Made by a program: the position numbers and the translations under genes
From: Streptomyces sp. CC228A
GTDB taxonomy: Bacteria > Actinomycetota > Actinomycetes > Streptomycetales > Streptomycetaceae
Direction: 5' to 3'
NCBI RefSeq assembly: GCF_021390935.1
Contig: NZ_JAJPUI010000007.1
Coordinates: 372,001-436,000 of the forward strand
Length of the DNA stretch: 64,000 nt
The notes under the pieces: generated by a model
What the model saw: only the letters and a program-made list of their open reading frames with translations
Told to the model about the DNA's origin: nothing
Databases searched by the model: none
In this document: positions 25,878 through 34,352 of the stretch, piece by piece
Position numbering within the stretch: position 1 is the first letter of the stretch
Layout: each line of letters opens with the position of its first letter

Positions 25878-26433
25878 ACCGGCCCGGCGCGGACTCGGCC
25901 AGCCAGCCGCGCGCGACCAGCCGCTTCGCCTTCGACCGCAGCGCCTCCACCTTGGCCGGCACCGCGTCCAGGCCGAACAAGACAGCCATCTCCTGGCAGG
26001 TCACAGGCCCTTGGTGGAGGCGATGCCGGTCCGCGAGGGCCTGCAGGATGCGCTGGTAGTCCATCGACAGAACGGACACCTCCAGCCCCTCACGCCACAC
26101 CGGCACCTGCGACTTCGGCTTCGCCGCCATCGACACCGATGATGCCTCCCCTGCCTGCCCCTGGGCCGGCACTGCCCGTTCGGTCCGGGCGTAGTCCTCG
26201 GTCTCGTCCACCGGACCCAGCACCTCGCCGACCCGCGAGCGGGCGATGACCCACTCCTTCCATTCCCGCTCGGCCACGACCAGCTCGGCCTGGACGCGGT
26301 CGGCCTCCTCCCGCAACTCGTCCACGCGACGGCGAGCACCCAGCTCACGCTGTTCGAGCAACCCCACGACCGACGGCATCCACGGCCTCCCCAGGAACGA
26401 TGACACGACAGGCCACCCCTCCCACGGGAGCAC
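25834..26433 (-). CDS. IS accessory protein (copy B)
   Basis: Same 199-residue product as the copy A accessory protein: coiled coil at residues 25-65 and a winged-helix-like region at 125-185. It is convergent with, and overlaps by 44 bases, the copy B transposase. That both copies keep it unbroken argues for selection or very recent duplication. Confidence 0.7.
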   Translation of the reverse strand: MLPWEGWPVVSSFLGRPWMPSVVGLLEQRELGARRRVDELREEADRVQAELVVAEREWKEWVIARSRVGEVLGPVDETEDYARTERAVPAQGQAGEASSVSMAAKPKSQVPVWREGLEVSVLSMDYQRILQALADRHRLHQGPVTCQEMAVLFGLDAVPAKVEALRSKAKRLVARGWLAESAPGRFTLARSVAGPDGGS

Positions 26434-26492
26434 CGAACCTATGCCTGACCAGCGAAAACACCGCCCTCAGGTTCGGTACGACAACAGCTACT

Positions 26493-26632
26493 AAGACGCG
26501 CTTCGCGTAGTCCGATGCCGTCTGCTCGCCGAACCGATAGCCGTCCCAGTACCTCGCGGCCTTGTCCTCCTCGGCGGTGCAGCCAGCCAGCGCGAGAGCG
26601 GCGAGGGCGAGCGGTATGAGGGTGCGTCGCAT
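26493..26632 (-). pseudogene. lipoprotein gene truncated by IS copy B
   Basis: ATG 26632 begins a signal peptide (MRRTLIPLALAALALAGC) with a lipobox ALAGC at Cys 18, then TAEEDKAARYWDGYRFGEQ and some 20 residues more before the IS border. The remaining 3' part is not found at the other side of the composite element, so it has been lost or the IS copies rearranged. Only the first 47 residues remain. Confidence 0.65.
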
Positions 26633-26704
26633 GCGCCGGAGCATACGAGAAGAGCCCCACTCCCCTACGCCATCGACGCCGGCACACTGAACCAGTACCC
26701 GGCG

Positions 26705-26944
26705 GTGAAGCCTGTCGGCAGTTAGGACGGCTCGCACGGCCGGAAGCTTGGGTAGTGGCGTGGCCCAGTCTGGTGGCGCCTCGGCCGTGCGGGATGCCTC
26801 AATGCCGCTGGCGAGCCCGATGCCCGTAGACGGGTCCTCCCCCAGCGCACAGAAGACCTCCAAGGACCGCTGAGCCCACTGATCGACCTTGTCTTTCGCA
26901 AGACTCCGACCCGGGGTTCTGCCACCGTACTGTTCAAGGCTGAG
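26705..26944 (-). pseudogene. internal fragment resembling an FAD-dependent (D-amino-acid) oxidoreductase
   Basis: Directly after the gajB stop, one frame reads SLEQYGGRTPGRSLAKDKV, then DQWAQRSLEVFCALGEDPS and GIEASRTAEAPPDW. This order of a Trp helix, an EDP-S/TG turn and a G-x-E-x-SR strand is like the region 30-110 of D-amino-acid oxidase family proteins. Neither the FAD-binding N-terminus nor a C-terminus is present. The assignment rests on memory of the family pattern and is tentative. It looks like a gene relic at the end of the defence operon. Confidence 0.35.
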
Positions 26945-28912
26945 CTAGCTTTGAGCGTGTCGATGACGGCTTCGATCCACTGTGTGCGGTTCAGACGTCC
27001 CGCTGATTTCGTGGATGCTCCAGCCTCGGCCGACGAGCTCTTCCGTGTAGGGCGCAGCATGCTTCCGATGGCTGGCCAGCACGAGCAGGTGCGTAGGGCG
27101 TGTGGCCCCGACGAATATGAGCTGAGCGGCGCGCTGCACGGTCACCTGGGCACGCTGGATGTCCCCTCCGGCCAGGAGCTTGAGCGTCTCGTGGATGTCG
27201 TGCTTGTTGCCTCGCCTGTCCAGGCACTCGAGGATCAGCGTTGCTGCGTGGGTCTCCCCCTTGGCGCTCTGGATGGACCCGGCGACGGAACGCACCTGTA
27301 CCGGCAGGTCTTGATTTTCGTGATCAACTGCAATGTCGACAGCCGCACTGTCCAGCCGTGGAGCGAACCTCAGACTTTCTGCCAGTGCGGCAGCGTCTCG
27401 CAGCGGCACTTGTGTGAGATCAGGAACGAGTTCGAGGAGGCGTGCGGTCGCACTGTTCCAGGTCGCTTCATCGGTGTCGCTAGAGCCCATAAGCAGATCG
27501 CGCAGGATTAGCCGGAGCTGTCCGGCCGCCGTGGTCATGGAGCGTTCAAGTCGACTCAAAGGTGGAAGGGTTGTGGGGAGGGCCGGCCTCATCGTCGTGC
27601 GTATGCCTTCCCAGAGCTCGGCCACGGCTTCGTACTCACTGCCACTGGCCGCCCATCGTGCCCCGGCAGCGCGAACGGTACTGATCAGCTCCCTCTGTGC
27701 CGGGACACGTCCTGCCGGAGCGTGGTCGGGGAGGTAGCAGGTAAGCGACTGCGGATACGTGGGTGATGTTCCCTTGGTCAGCCGTGCTCCGAGTACTCGG
27801 GGCGGGTTTCGGACCAGCACTTCACGTGGGACGAGCGCGTGTGCCAGGCGTTCGTATGCCGGCACGACCTCAAGGACGGAATGATCGTCGAAAAGGAGGA
27901 GGCCGATCTGGGTGTCTGGGCCGACGCCGCTGATCCGTTGCCGTCGACGGTTGGTGAGAGCGCTAGCCATGTCCGCGATCTTGGGTCCGAATCTCTGGCT
28001 GACAGGCAGCTCGGCAGCCAGCGGAGCTGGAAACGCTGATGCCCTCGCCGAAGCCGTCGTCCTGTCCGCGTAGATCGCCTGGTTCACGTCCCCCACGCGC
28101 TGCACGACTGCACCGGAGGAAAAGACCAGGTCCAGCAGGTGCTGCTGCACGTCGCTGGTGTCCTGCATCTCGTCAAGCAGCACGAACGGGAAGCGCTGCG
28201 ACACCGCCTCCGCGATCGCAGGGTTCCGAGTCAGATACCACTCCGCAATCGCGTACATGTCGTCGTACCGGAACACTCCTTCCTTGGCCAGCTGCCTCTT
28301 CAGACGGTCGTACTGCCGACCGCTGGCTGTCGTGTCAGGATCGGCCGGCGTGCTGCCGCGAGGGCCGGTCACCTTCAGCTTTCCGGCCTCGCAGACAAAG
28401 ACGGCCTGGGCAACAGTGTCGAGCCCGTCGCGGCGACGGCTCAGGAAGCTCCGAAGGGTGATGAACTCGCTACGTTCCAGCAGACGCAGGGCTGCGGATT
28501 CGTAGACGTGATCGTCTACGGCCTGTACTTCGTACCCCAGGGCACGGATGGCCGGCAGGGCGAGGAAGGTGTTAGCGAAGGACTGAATCGTCCCGATAAA
28601 GTGCGGGTATTGGAGGAACCGCCTTCCGTCGGGAACCGCTGTGAGGCGGTTGATGATCTCGTCCTTCGCCGTGTTCGTGTGCGAGAGGACGCAGATGCCC
28701 CGGGTCCGCGAGGTCCACGCGCCGGCGAGCAGGGCCAGCTTGAGACCAATCAGTGTCGTCTTGCCGGAACCAGGTGCCGCTTGGAGGTCTTGGGAGAGCT
28801 CGCTCTGAACGAAGTCCCACTGTTCGGCATGTGGCAGTGCGAGGCCAAGGGTCTGGGCCAGGTCCTCGACCTTGTCCTTCGCGAGGGCGTCGGGCAGATA
28901 CGGAGGCTTCAC
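26945..28912 (-). CDS. gajB: Gabija-type UvrD/Rep-like helicase (GajB-like)
   Basis: The 655-residue superfamily 1 helicase has Walker A QAAPGSGKTT near residue 46, motif II LLDEMQDTS near 245, VGDVNQAIYADR near 273 (motif III), SQRFGPKIADM (motif IV), SIQSAKGETH (motif V, where most UvrD proteins have HSAKGLE) and FVGATRPTHLLVL (motif VI). GTG 28912 is the start. Before the IS insertion it overlapped the gajA stop by four bases (GTGA). Family knowledge: GajB is the nucleotide-sensing partner of the GajA nuclease in Gabija phage defence. It is longer than the roughly 500 residues usual for GajB. With the IS1380 element between the genes, its supply of transcript from the gajA promoter is probably broken. 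Confidence 0.8.
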   Translation of the reverse strand: MKPPYLPDALAKDKVEDLAQTLGLALPHAEQWDFVQSELSQDLQAAPGSGKTTLIGLKLALLAGAWTSRTRGICVLSHTNTAKDEIINRLTAVPDGRRFLQYPHFIGTIQSFANTFLALPAIRALGYEVQAVDDHVYESAALRLLERSEFITLRSFLSRRRDGLDTVAQAVFVCEAGKLKVTGPRGSTPADPDTTASGRQYDRLKRQLAKEGVFRYDDMYAIAEWYLTRNPAIAEAVSQRFPFVLLDEMQDTSDVQQHLLDLVFSSGAVVQRVGDVNQAIYADRTTASARASAFPAPLAAELPVSQRFGPKIADMASALTNRRRQRISGVGPDTQIGLLLFDDHSVLEVVPAYERLAHALVPREVLVRNPPRVLGARLTKGTSPTYPQSLTCYLPDHAPAGRVPAQRELISTVRAAGARWAASGSEYEAVAELWEGIRTTMRPALPTTLPPLSRLERSMTTAAGQLRLILRDLLMGSSDTDEATWNSATARLLELVPDLTQVPLRDAAALAESLRFAPRLDSAAVDIAVDHENQDLPVQVRSVAGSIQSAKGETHAATLILECLDRRGNKHDIHETLKLLAGGDIQRAQVTVQRAAQLIFVGATRPTHLLVLASHRKHAAPYTEELVGRGWSIHEISGTSEPHTVDRSRHRHAQS

Positions 28913-28991
28913 CGCTCCACCTCGCCGCAGATGTGGTCGAACGCTTCAACCAGGTAGGGAGGGAGGTCGCCTTCCGTAAGGCTCGTGCCCT

Positions 28992-28995
28992 CTAG
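28992..28995. repeat. 4-bp target duplication CTAG, left copy (second copy at 30655-30658)
   Basis: CTAG borders the IS1380-family element at both ends. Four- to five-base duplications are typical for that family. Deleting 28996-30654 and one CTAG restores the gajA-gajB junction in frame. Confidence 0.9.
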
Positions 28996-30654
28996 CCTCG
29001 CGCTTTCACGCGGTAGGGCGTCCGGTGGGTGATCAGAAACGCGAAGAGTGCTCCTGACCTGCAACGATGGGACTTGTCTAGGGTCCAGGTCGTCGCAGGA
29101 AAGAAGCACTCTCGGGGTGAAGAAGAGTATCGGGTCCTACCCGTGTGTCCGTACCGAAGGCGGTGGTCGTGGGGTGGTCTCCCAGGCCGGTGGTGTGCTG
29201 CTGGTGGAGACGGTCCGCAAGACCGGTCTGGATCAGGCGATATCGGCGGCGTTGGCGCCGTGGCGGAGGCCCCGGGCCGTCCACGATCCGGGGAAGGTTG
29301 TCCTGGACCTGGCTCTGGCGGTCGCGATGGGCGGGGACTGCCTGGCAGACGTCGGCATGCTGCGGGCCGAGCCGGCCGTGTTCGGGCCGGTCGCCTCCGA
29401 CCCGACGGTCTCCCGCCTGATCGACACCCTCGCCGCCTCCGGTGACACCGCCCTTCGGGCGATCCGTACTGCACGGGCCGAAGTCCGCGACAGAGTCTGG
29501 CGGCTGGCTGACCGGAAGGCGCCGGACGCGGACGGGACGGTGACCATCGACCTGGACGGAGTGCTGGTGATCGCGCACTCCGACAAACAGGATGCCGCCC
29601 CGACCTGGAAGCGGACCTACGGCCACCACCCGCTGATGGGGTTCGTCGACCACGGCCCGGGCGGCACCGGGGAACCCGTCGCGGCCCTGCTCAGGCCGGG
29701 GAACGCGGGGTCGAACACCGCCTTTGACCACATCACCGCAGCCCGCCTGGCCCTCGCTCAGCTGCCGAAGAAGTACCGGCGTGGCCGGCAGAGCCTGATC
29801 CGCACTGACTCCGGCGGCGGGACGCATGAGTTGGTCGCCTGGCTCGCCCAGCGCGGGCGCTGGCTGTCCTACTCCGTCGGCATGGTGATCACTGACGCGA
29901 TCCACAGCCGCGTGCTGAAGGTCCCGGCGTCGGCCTGGACACCGGCCGTCGAGCCGGACGGCGAGATCCGGGACGGCGCCTGGGTCGCCGAACTCACCGG
30001 AGACGTACTGACCGGCTGGCCGAAGGGCATGCGGCTGATCGTCCGCAAGGAACGGCCTCACCCGGGGGCCCAGTTGAGGCTCACCGACGCGGACGGCATG
30101 CGGCTGACCTGCTTCGCCACCAACACCATTGCCCGGCCGATCGCCGACCTCGAACTCCGTCACCGCCTGCGGGCCCGGGCCGAGGACCGCATCCGGGCCG
30201 CCCGGGCCACCGGGCTGCGGAACCTGCCCCTGCATCACACTGCTCAGAACTGGGTCTGGCTCGAGATCGTCCAGATCGCGTTGGACCTGCTGTCCTGGAT
30301 GCCGATGCTCGCGCTGACCGGCAAGGCCAGGCTCTGGGAACCCCGCCGCCTGCGGCTTTGCCTGTTTACCGCGGCCGGGCAGTTCGTCACCACCGGACGC
30401 CGACGGATCCTCCGTCTCGCCCGGCACTGGCCCTGGACCAGCCACATCACTGCCGCCATCGACCGGCTCGCCCAACTCCCAAACCCCGGCTGACCAGCAG
30501 ATTCCCCGTCCCGACGACAGCACCACCTGACCCGGAGCAGTGGAACCCGGCACCCACCCGAGGCGACACTCGGGCCGCCGCCCTGCCCGCCCTCAGCCAC
30601 AGGAAGCGAAATGGTCCGCCGACCCCGTCGGCGGACCATCACGAAAGTTCGAGG
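28996..30654. mobile_element. IS1380-family insertion sequence (1659 bp) inside gajA
   Basis: Ends are imperfect inverted repeats, CCTCGCGCTTTCACG on the left and CCTCGAACTTTCGTG on the right strand, flanked by direct CTAG. It carries one transposase gene on the plus strand, opposite to gajA and gajB. A perfect 12-bp hairpin (TGGTCCGCCGAC with its complement) lies at 30612-30639, just inside the right end, and may act as a terminator or block outside transcription. Confidence 0.9.
29117..30493 (+). CDS. IS1380-family transposase
   Basis: GTG 29117 with GGGG upstream gives the usual N-terminus (KKSIGSYPCVRTEGGG). The 458-residue protein includes VTIDLDGVLVIAHSDKQ with the first catalytic Asp, then LIRTDSGGGTHELVAW with the second, and TAQNWVWLEIVQIALDLLSW late in the protein, where the Glu of the DDE triad lies. 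These are hallmark segments of IS1380 transposases. The gene is complete and probably functional. Confidence 0.9.
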   Translation: MKKSIGSYPCVRTEGGGRGVVSQAGGVLLVETVRKTGLDQAISAALAPWRRPRAVHDPGKVVLDLALAVAMGGDCLADVGMLRAEPAVFGPVASDPTVSRLIDTLAASGDTALRAIRTARAEVRDRVWRLADRKAPDADGTVTIDLDGVLVIAHSDKQDAAPTWKRTYGHHPLMGFVDHGPGGTGEPVAALLRPGNAGSNTAFDHITAARLALAQLPKKYRRGRQSLIRTDSGGGTHELVAWLAQRGRWLSYSVGMVITDAIHSRVLKVPASAWTPAVEPDGEIRDGAWVAELTGDVLTGWPKGMRLIVRKERPHPGAQLRLTDADGMRLTCFATNTIARPIADLELRHRLRARAEDRIRAARATGLRNLPLHHTAQNWVWLEIVQIALDLLSWMPMLALTGKARLWEPRRLRLCLFTAAGQFVTTGRRRILRLARHWPWTSHITAAIDRLAQLPNPG

Positions 30655-32455
30655 CTAGGAGGTCAGCCGCGTGCTGGGCCGCAATCGACTTGCTGGCGTT
30701 ACCCAACTTCAAGGGCTCATAGATGCGGAGAGCGACAGTCTCCAGGGGGACCCTGTTCGCCTTCCACGTCTCCACCTCTTGCCGCGCAGCGTCAGTCAGC
30801 TTCTTGAGCTTCTCCGCGCCGGGCCATGAACTCTCGGACGAACGTGCGGCACGCACCGCTTGATGCATCAGTGAAGCCATGGGCCAGGAAGCCGCCGCGA
30901 GGTCATACTCGAGGGTCCAGGAGTTCGAGACGAAGGTCTTTACCGGGCCGTTGTCCTCGATCTTGAGGCTAGCGACGTGCTCGTCGATCTCAGCCGACGT
31001 CATGTCCGCCGAACAGCGCAGCTTTCCCCTCATCTCGGCCGGGGTGTCCTTCGGCACGAGGTCCCGGTCGCGGATGCAGGCCACGGGGATGGGAACCTGC
31101 TCGCCATCGCGCTGGAAGATCCTGCTGTAGCGGAACAGCCCTACGTGCCCGACGTTCACAACGCTGATCCCGCGTTCGTTGAAGGAGCGGCCCATGGCCT
31201 TCGCGAGAGCGGGGAGGAAGATCGCCTCGGCATCGCCCTCCACAACCGCGACACCACGGGCGAAGAACAGGTTCGCCTTGGTCACGTCCAGAAAACGGGA
31301 GAGAAATGCATAGTCTCCGTCATCCAGCTTGGTGTGTTCAGGCGCCAGGCTGAACGTACGACCGCGGGCCACCATCGTGAGGGACCCCACCGGCATCGCC
31401 GAGGCCAAATTGGGGCTGTGCGTGGTCAGGATGACCTGGACGGGGGCCGCTGCGGCTTCCGCAGCCTCTTCCGACCGTTCACGCAGCAGGTCCATGATCC
31501 GGGCCTGAAGCTGTGGATGAAGGTGCGCTTCCGGCTCCTCGATGAGCAGCAGCGGCGCGATGTCACCCTTCCCGAGCAGCAAGAGCTCTGCGGCCATGAA
31601 CAACGCGTTGTTGTAACCCAGCCCTCGACGGGTCCATTCGTCGGATGCCGAGAACAGGGTCAGCTCCAGCCTCTCCAGGGCTCGGGCCAGCGACGCGTCG
31701 CCCGCGACCCCGATCTTCCCTCGGAGCACATCCCCGCCGATCGCGAACTTTTGCAGGTACGCCGTGTTGATGTCGTCTCGGGCCGCAGTAACGGCGGCGT
31801 TCTGCCCGATGTGGTGTTCGGCGCGGCTGAGGATGCCTACGAGTGTGGAAGCCGAGTCGTCCTTTTCGTCGAAGTCATCCTTGTCCTGGTCCATCATCGC
31901 TGGATAGCTGGCAAGGATCTGCGACAGCCGGGACCCTCGCCCCGAGCGGAGTTCACCTTCGGCGTCTCGTAGGGGGCGGAGGTAGGTGGCTTTGAGGAAC
32001 TCGCGCGCAGCCCCGTCGAGGGCAGCCCCTTTTCCGCCCGGGCCGGTGCGCGTGCTCCAGGACACACGATTTCGGAGCGGGTCCATGAGCTGCGCCTTAA
32101 AGGTGATGTCCAGGACGGCGTTGCCTCGACCGTCGTTCGTGAGCATCTCCAGGAAAGTGGCCTGCTCCTCCATGGAAAGGTCCTCGAACCGACAGGAGAT
32201 CGAGAAGGTGTCCGCCCTGCCACTGTCACCGACGTGGAAGTCGTCCCTCGATATCCGGTAAAAGTCCGCCGCCGCTGTCTGCAAGCACAGGCGAATCGCG
32301 TCGACGATCGCAGTCTTCCCGCTGTCGTTCTCGCCCACCAGGACATTCGTTCCTGGGCTGAACGACATGTCCAGCGACTCGCCCGAACCGTCTTCCTCCC
32401 GTGCCGCAGCGCCAAAGATTCTGAAGTTCTCGGCACGCAGTCGCGCTAGGTACAT
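30593..32455 (-). CDS. gajA: Gabija-type OLD-family nuclease (GajA-like), C-terminus replaced by IS sequence
   Basis: ATG 32455 has AGGGGGG upstream. The 620-residue protein has an ABC-type ATPase part with Walker A GENDSGKT (41-48), signature region, Walker B LLLIEEPEAHLHP (about 302-314) and a following THSP His switch. A C-terminal Toprim domain has VVEGDAEA (Glu about 406) and IRDRDLV (D463, D465). This arrangement and a UvrD-like partner define class 2 OLD nucleases such as GajA. Residues 601-620 come from the IS1380 end. The native gene would continue for 27 other residues (EGTSLTEGDLPPY ... GEVER) and end in the gajB overlap. The active-site parts are intact, so the nuclease may still fold, but the C-terminal contact could be lost. 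Confidence 0.85.
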   Translation of the reverse strand: MYLARLRAENFRIFGAAAREEDGSGESLDMSFSPGTNVLVGENDSGKTAIVDAIRLCLQTAAADFYRISRDDFHVGDSGRADTFSISCRFEDLSMEEQATFLEMLTNDGRGNAVLDITFKAQLMDPLRNRVSWSTRTGPGGKGAALDGAAREFLKATYLRPLRDAEGELRSGRGSRLSQILASYPAMMDQDKDDFDEKDDSASTLVGILSRAEHHIGQNAAVTAARDDINTAYLQKFAIGGDVLRGKIGVAGDASLARALERLELTLFSASDEWTRRGLGYNNALFMAAELLLLGKGDIAPLLLIEEPEAHLHPQLQARIMDLLRERSEEAAEAAAAPVQVILTTHSPNLASAMPVGSLTMVARGRTFSLAPEHTKLDDGDYAFLSRFLDVTKANLFFARGVAVVEGDAEAIFLPALAKAMGRSFNERGISVVNVGHVGLFRYSRIFQRDGEQVPIPVACIRDRDLVPKDTPAEMRGKLRCSADMTSAEIDEHVASLKIEDNGPVKTFVSNSWTLEYDLAAASWPMASLMHQAVRAARSSESSWPGAEKLKKLTDAARQEVETWKANRVPLETVALRIYEPLKLGNASKSIAAQHAADLLASNFRDGPPTGSADHFASCG

Positions 32456-32765
32456 GGCCCCCCTGTCAAAGGGGCCTGCGCCCGAGCAGGCGCAGGCGAA
32501 GACAACCGCCTCAAGTGCCCCACCCGTAAGCGGATTACCCACGGATCATATGCCCGCCCTGGTCGCCCATGAGGCAGATCACCATGACTTGTGGGCATCC
32601 AAGGATCTGTACCCGGCACACATCTGGGTCGGCGACGCATCGGCTCCGGTGTGGGGGGGCAACGCTCTTGGCCCAGCTGCTTAACGCAAGCCCCGAGCGG
32701 CTCCCACGCCAGCCGGCCTGACGTCAGCGGCATCTCGCCCGTACGTTGAGGAGGTGCATTCGGCC
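32456..32765. other. gap before gajA
   Basis: This stretch of 310 bases lies between gajA and the IS630 element. It must contain the gajA promoter if gajA is not read from the ASCH operon. A plus-strand frame 32550-32684 (44 codons, PALVAHEADHHDLWASKDLY) has ordinary composition but no ribosome-binding site or family. No hairpin stands out. Confidence 0.4.
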
Positions 32766-32767
32766 TA

Positions 32768-33873
32768 TTGATCAGAAACTCATGGGGTTCTCGTCCATGA
32801 CGTAGCGGACGTGTGGGCCACCGAAGTAGCCGCGGACGATGTGCGGCTGACGCTGACGCCTGCGGAAGAAGCGGCGGGTTTCGGCAGCGAGTTCGGCCTG
32901 GTCGCGGGCCCGGTGCTGCTTGGGCAGGCTGTGCTTGAGGTCGGCGTTGACCAGCTCGTCGGGGTTCAGCTCGGGCGAGTACGGGGGCAGGAAGTGCAGC
33001 TCTACATCATCGGGGTGGGCGGCGAGCCAGTCGCGGACCTTCTTCGAGCGGTGCGCGGAGTGACCGTCGACCACGAGGTGGACCTTGTGGTCGAAGTGGC
33101 CGGCGAGCCGGCCCAGGAAGCGGCACATCACTTCGGCGGTGAAGGACTCGGTGAAGACCATGAAGTGCATCCGGCCCTTGGTGCTGATCGCCGACATCGC
33201 GTTCACGGAGAACCGGTTCCCGCTCCGCCGCACGACGGGCGTCTTCCCCTTCTCACCCCAGGTGCGGCCGGTGACCTGGTCGGATCGGATGCCGACCTGG
33301 TCGGCGAAGAGGATCTCGCCGCCGTCTTTCTTCGCCTGCACGCGGATCTTCGGCCAGGTCTCTTCATGCCAGCGCCGGACGGCCTCGGGGTCCTGCTCGA
33401 CGGCCCGCTTGTCCGGGCGCTGGAAGGACAGCCCCCATCGCTTCAAATACTTGCCCACCCCCACCTCGGTCAGCCGCACCCGGTACAGCTTCGCGATCAG
33501 CTCGCCCACCAGCCGCCGTGTCCACAGCTGACCGGAAAGCCCCACGTCACACGGCCGGTGGTCCAGGACCGCCTGCCGCACCGCGGCCTGCTCGGCCTCC
33601 CCGAGCACCTGGTGCACACCGACCGGCTTACCCCGAGGACGCATGACCAGGGCCTCCCGACCACCGGCCTGCCACTTCGCCCACCAGCCGTCGACCGCCT
33701 TCAGCGACACCCCGAACACTGCCGCCACGTCCTCGCGGTCCCGCCCCGCCATCAGAGCGGCCACCGCCCGCAGCCGCAGGGCCTCCTGCGCCGACGGCGA
33801 CAGATGCCGCGCGTCCCCCACCAGATCGCTCACACCCACCCAACGACCCAGAACCCAAACCGTTTCTGATCAA
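32768..33873. mobile_element. IS630-family element (1106 bp) in the stop codon of the ASCH gene
   Basis: Both ends read TTGATCAGAAAC inward and are flanked by TA (32766-32767 and 33874-33875), the obligatory target of IS630/Tc1-mariner elements. The surrounding target would have been GGCCTAGGCC, a palindrome. Removing the element with one TA restores the codon series GCG GCC TAG on the minus strand. Confidence 0.9.
32772..33839 (-). CDS. IS630-family transposase
   Basis: The 355-residue protein has an N-terminal helix-turn-helix pair (DREDVAAVFGVSLKAVDGWW) and the DDE core. ILFADQVGIRSD holds the first Asp, HLVVDGHSAHRSKKV the second, and HFLPPYSPELNPDELV the Glu region. It ends MSF just inside the left end. 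Complete and likely active. Confidence 0.9.
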   Translation of the reverse strand: MGVSDLVGDARHLSPSAQEALRLRAVAALMAGRDREDVAAVFGVSLKAVDGWWAKWQAGGREALVMRPRGKPVGVHQVLGEAEQAAVRQAVLDHRPCDVGLSGQLWTRRLVGELIAKLYRVRLTEVGVGKYLKRWGLSFQRPDKRAVEQDPEAVRRWHEETWPKIRVQAKKDGGEILFADQVGIRSDQVTGRTWGEKGKTPVVRRSGNRFSVNAMSAISTKGRMHFMVFTESFTAEVMCRFLGRLAGHFDHKVHLVVDGHSAHRSKKVRDWLAAHPDDVELHFLPPYSPELNPDELVNADLKHSLPKQHRARDQAELAAETRRFFRRRQRQPHIVRGYFGGPHVRYVMDENPMSF

Positions 33874-34352
33874 TAGGCCGCTGTCCGGTCGTTCAATGCG
33901 CCCAGAAGCGCCGCCCCGGTCACCGGTGCCGCCTCAGCGACCTTGCGGAGGTCTTCACCGGTCAAGTACCGGTAACTCTGCGGTGGATGGAACGATCCGG
34001 AGGCTCGCAGTGCGGTCAGCGGTACCGGGGCCTCGAAGGTGATCGGTTCTTCGAGTGACAGACCGCTGGCCTGGGTCGCTCCATTCATGTACTCGTCGTA
34101 CTCACGCCGACTGATCCCAGCGTTCGTGCGGCTGGCCGACCAGACCTCCTGCGGCGAGGCCACCTGCACGGAAGTGATCCGCGCCATGCCCACGATGGCC
34201 ATCGTGGGCGCGGTCGCGTACAGAAGCACAGGAGTTCCCGGTGGGGCGGCGACGCGCTGCCGGCGGACCTCGACAGTCTTGGTCCCAGCCAGGATCGCCG
34301 TGGCGAACCGAGGGTGGACAGACAGCAGCATCGCGCGCTCCGGATCACTCAC
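33870..34352 (-). CDS. small ASCH-domain protein
   Basis: GTG 34352 overlaps the stop of the GNAT-PIN gene (GTGA). The 160-residue protein starts MLLSVHPRFATAILAGTKTVEVRR after seven residues. This is the signature of ASCH/PUA-like domains (a strand, a G-TK-xE-R turn that binds RNA or modified nucleotides), followed by VLLYATAPTMAIVGMARI, a typical beta strand pair. The IS630 insertion hit its TAG stop; the present gene ends in TAT TGA, adding one Tyr. So the protein is effectively intact. Family knowledge: ASCH proteins bind RNA, and some (YqfB, amidohydrolase) act on N4-acetylcytidine. Its pairing with a GNAT protein is notable. Confidence 0.75.
   Translation of the reverse strand: MSDPERAMLLSVHPRFATAILAGTKTVEVRRQRVAAPPGTPVLLYATAPTMAIVGMARITSVQVASPQEVWSASRTNAGISRREYDEYMNGATQASGLSLEEPITFEAPVPLTALRASGSFHPPQSYRYLTGEDLRKVAEAAPVTGAALLGALNDRTAAY

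Larger units (their letters stand above)
24820..26492. mobile_element. IS5-family element, copy B (1673 bp, inverted)
   Basis: This is the reverse complement of copy A, with the same gene content and ends. The two copies enclose 582 bases (24238-24819), giving a composite-transposon layout. The outer right border interrupts a lipoprotein gene at 26493. Flanks of copy B read TCA and TAA, so no matching duplication marks a simple insertion. Recombination between copies is a possible explanation. Confidence 0.8.

Noticed and set aside
22561..26495. Simple composite transposon with direct target repeats
   Set aside because: Outer flanks read TCA and TAA and inner ones TTA and TCA; no matching duplication, so a simple insertion cannot be claimed.
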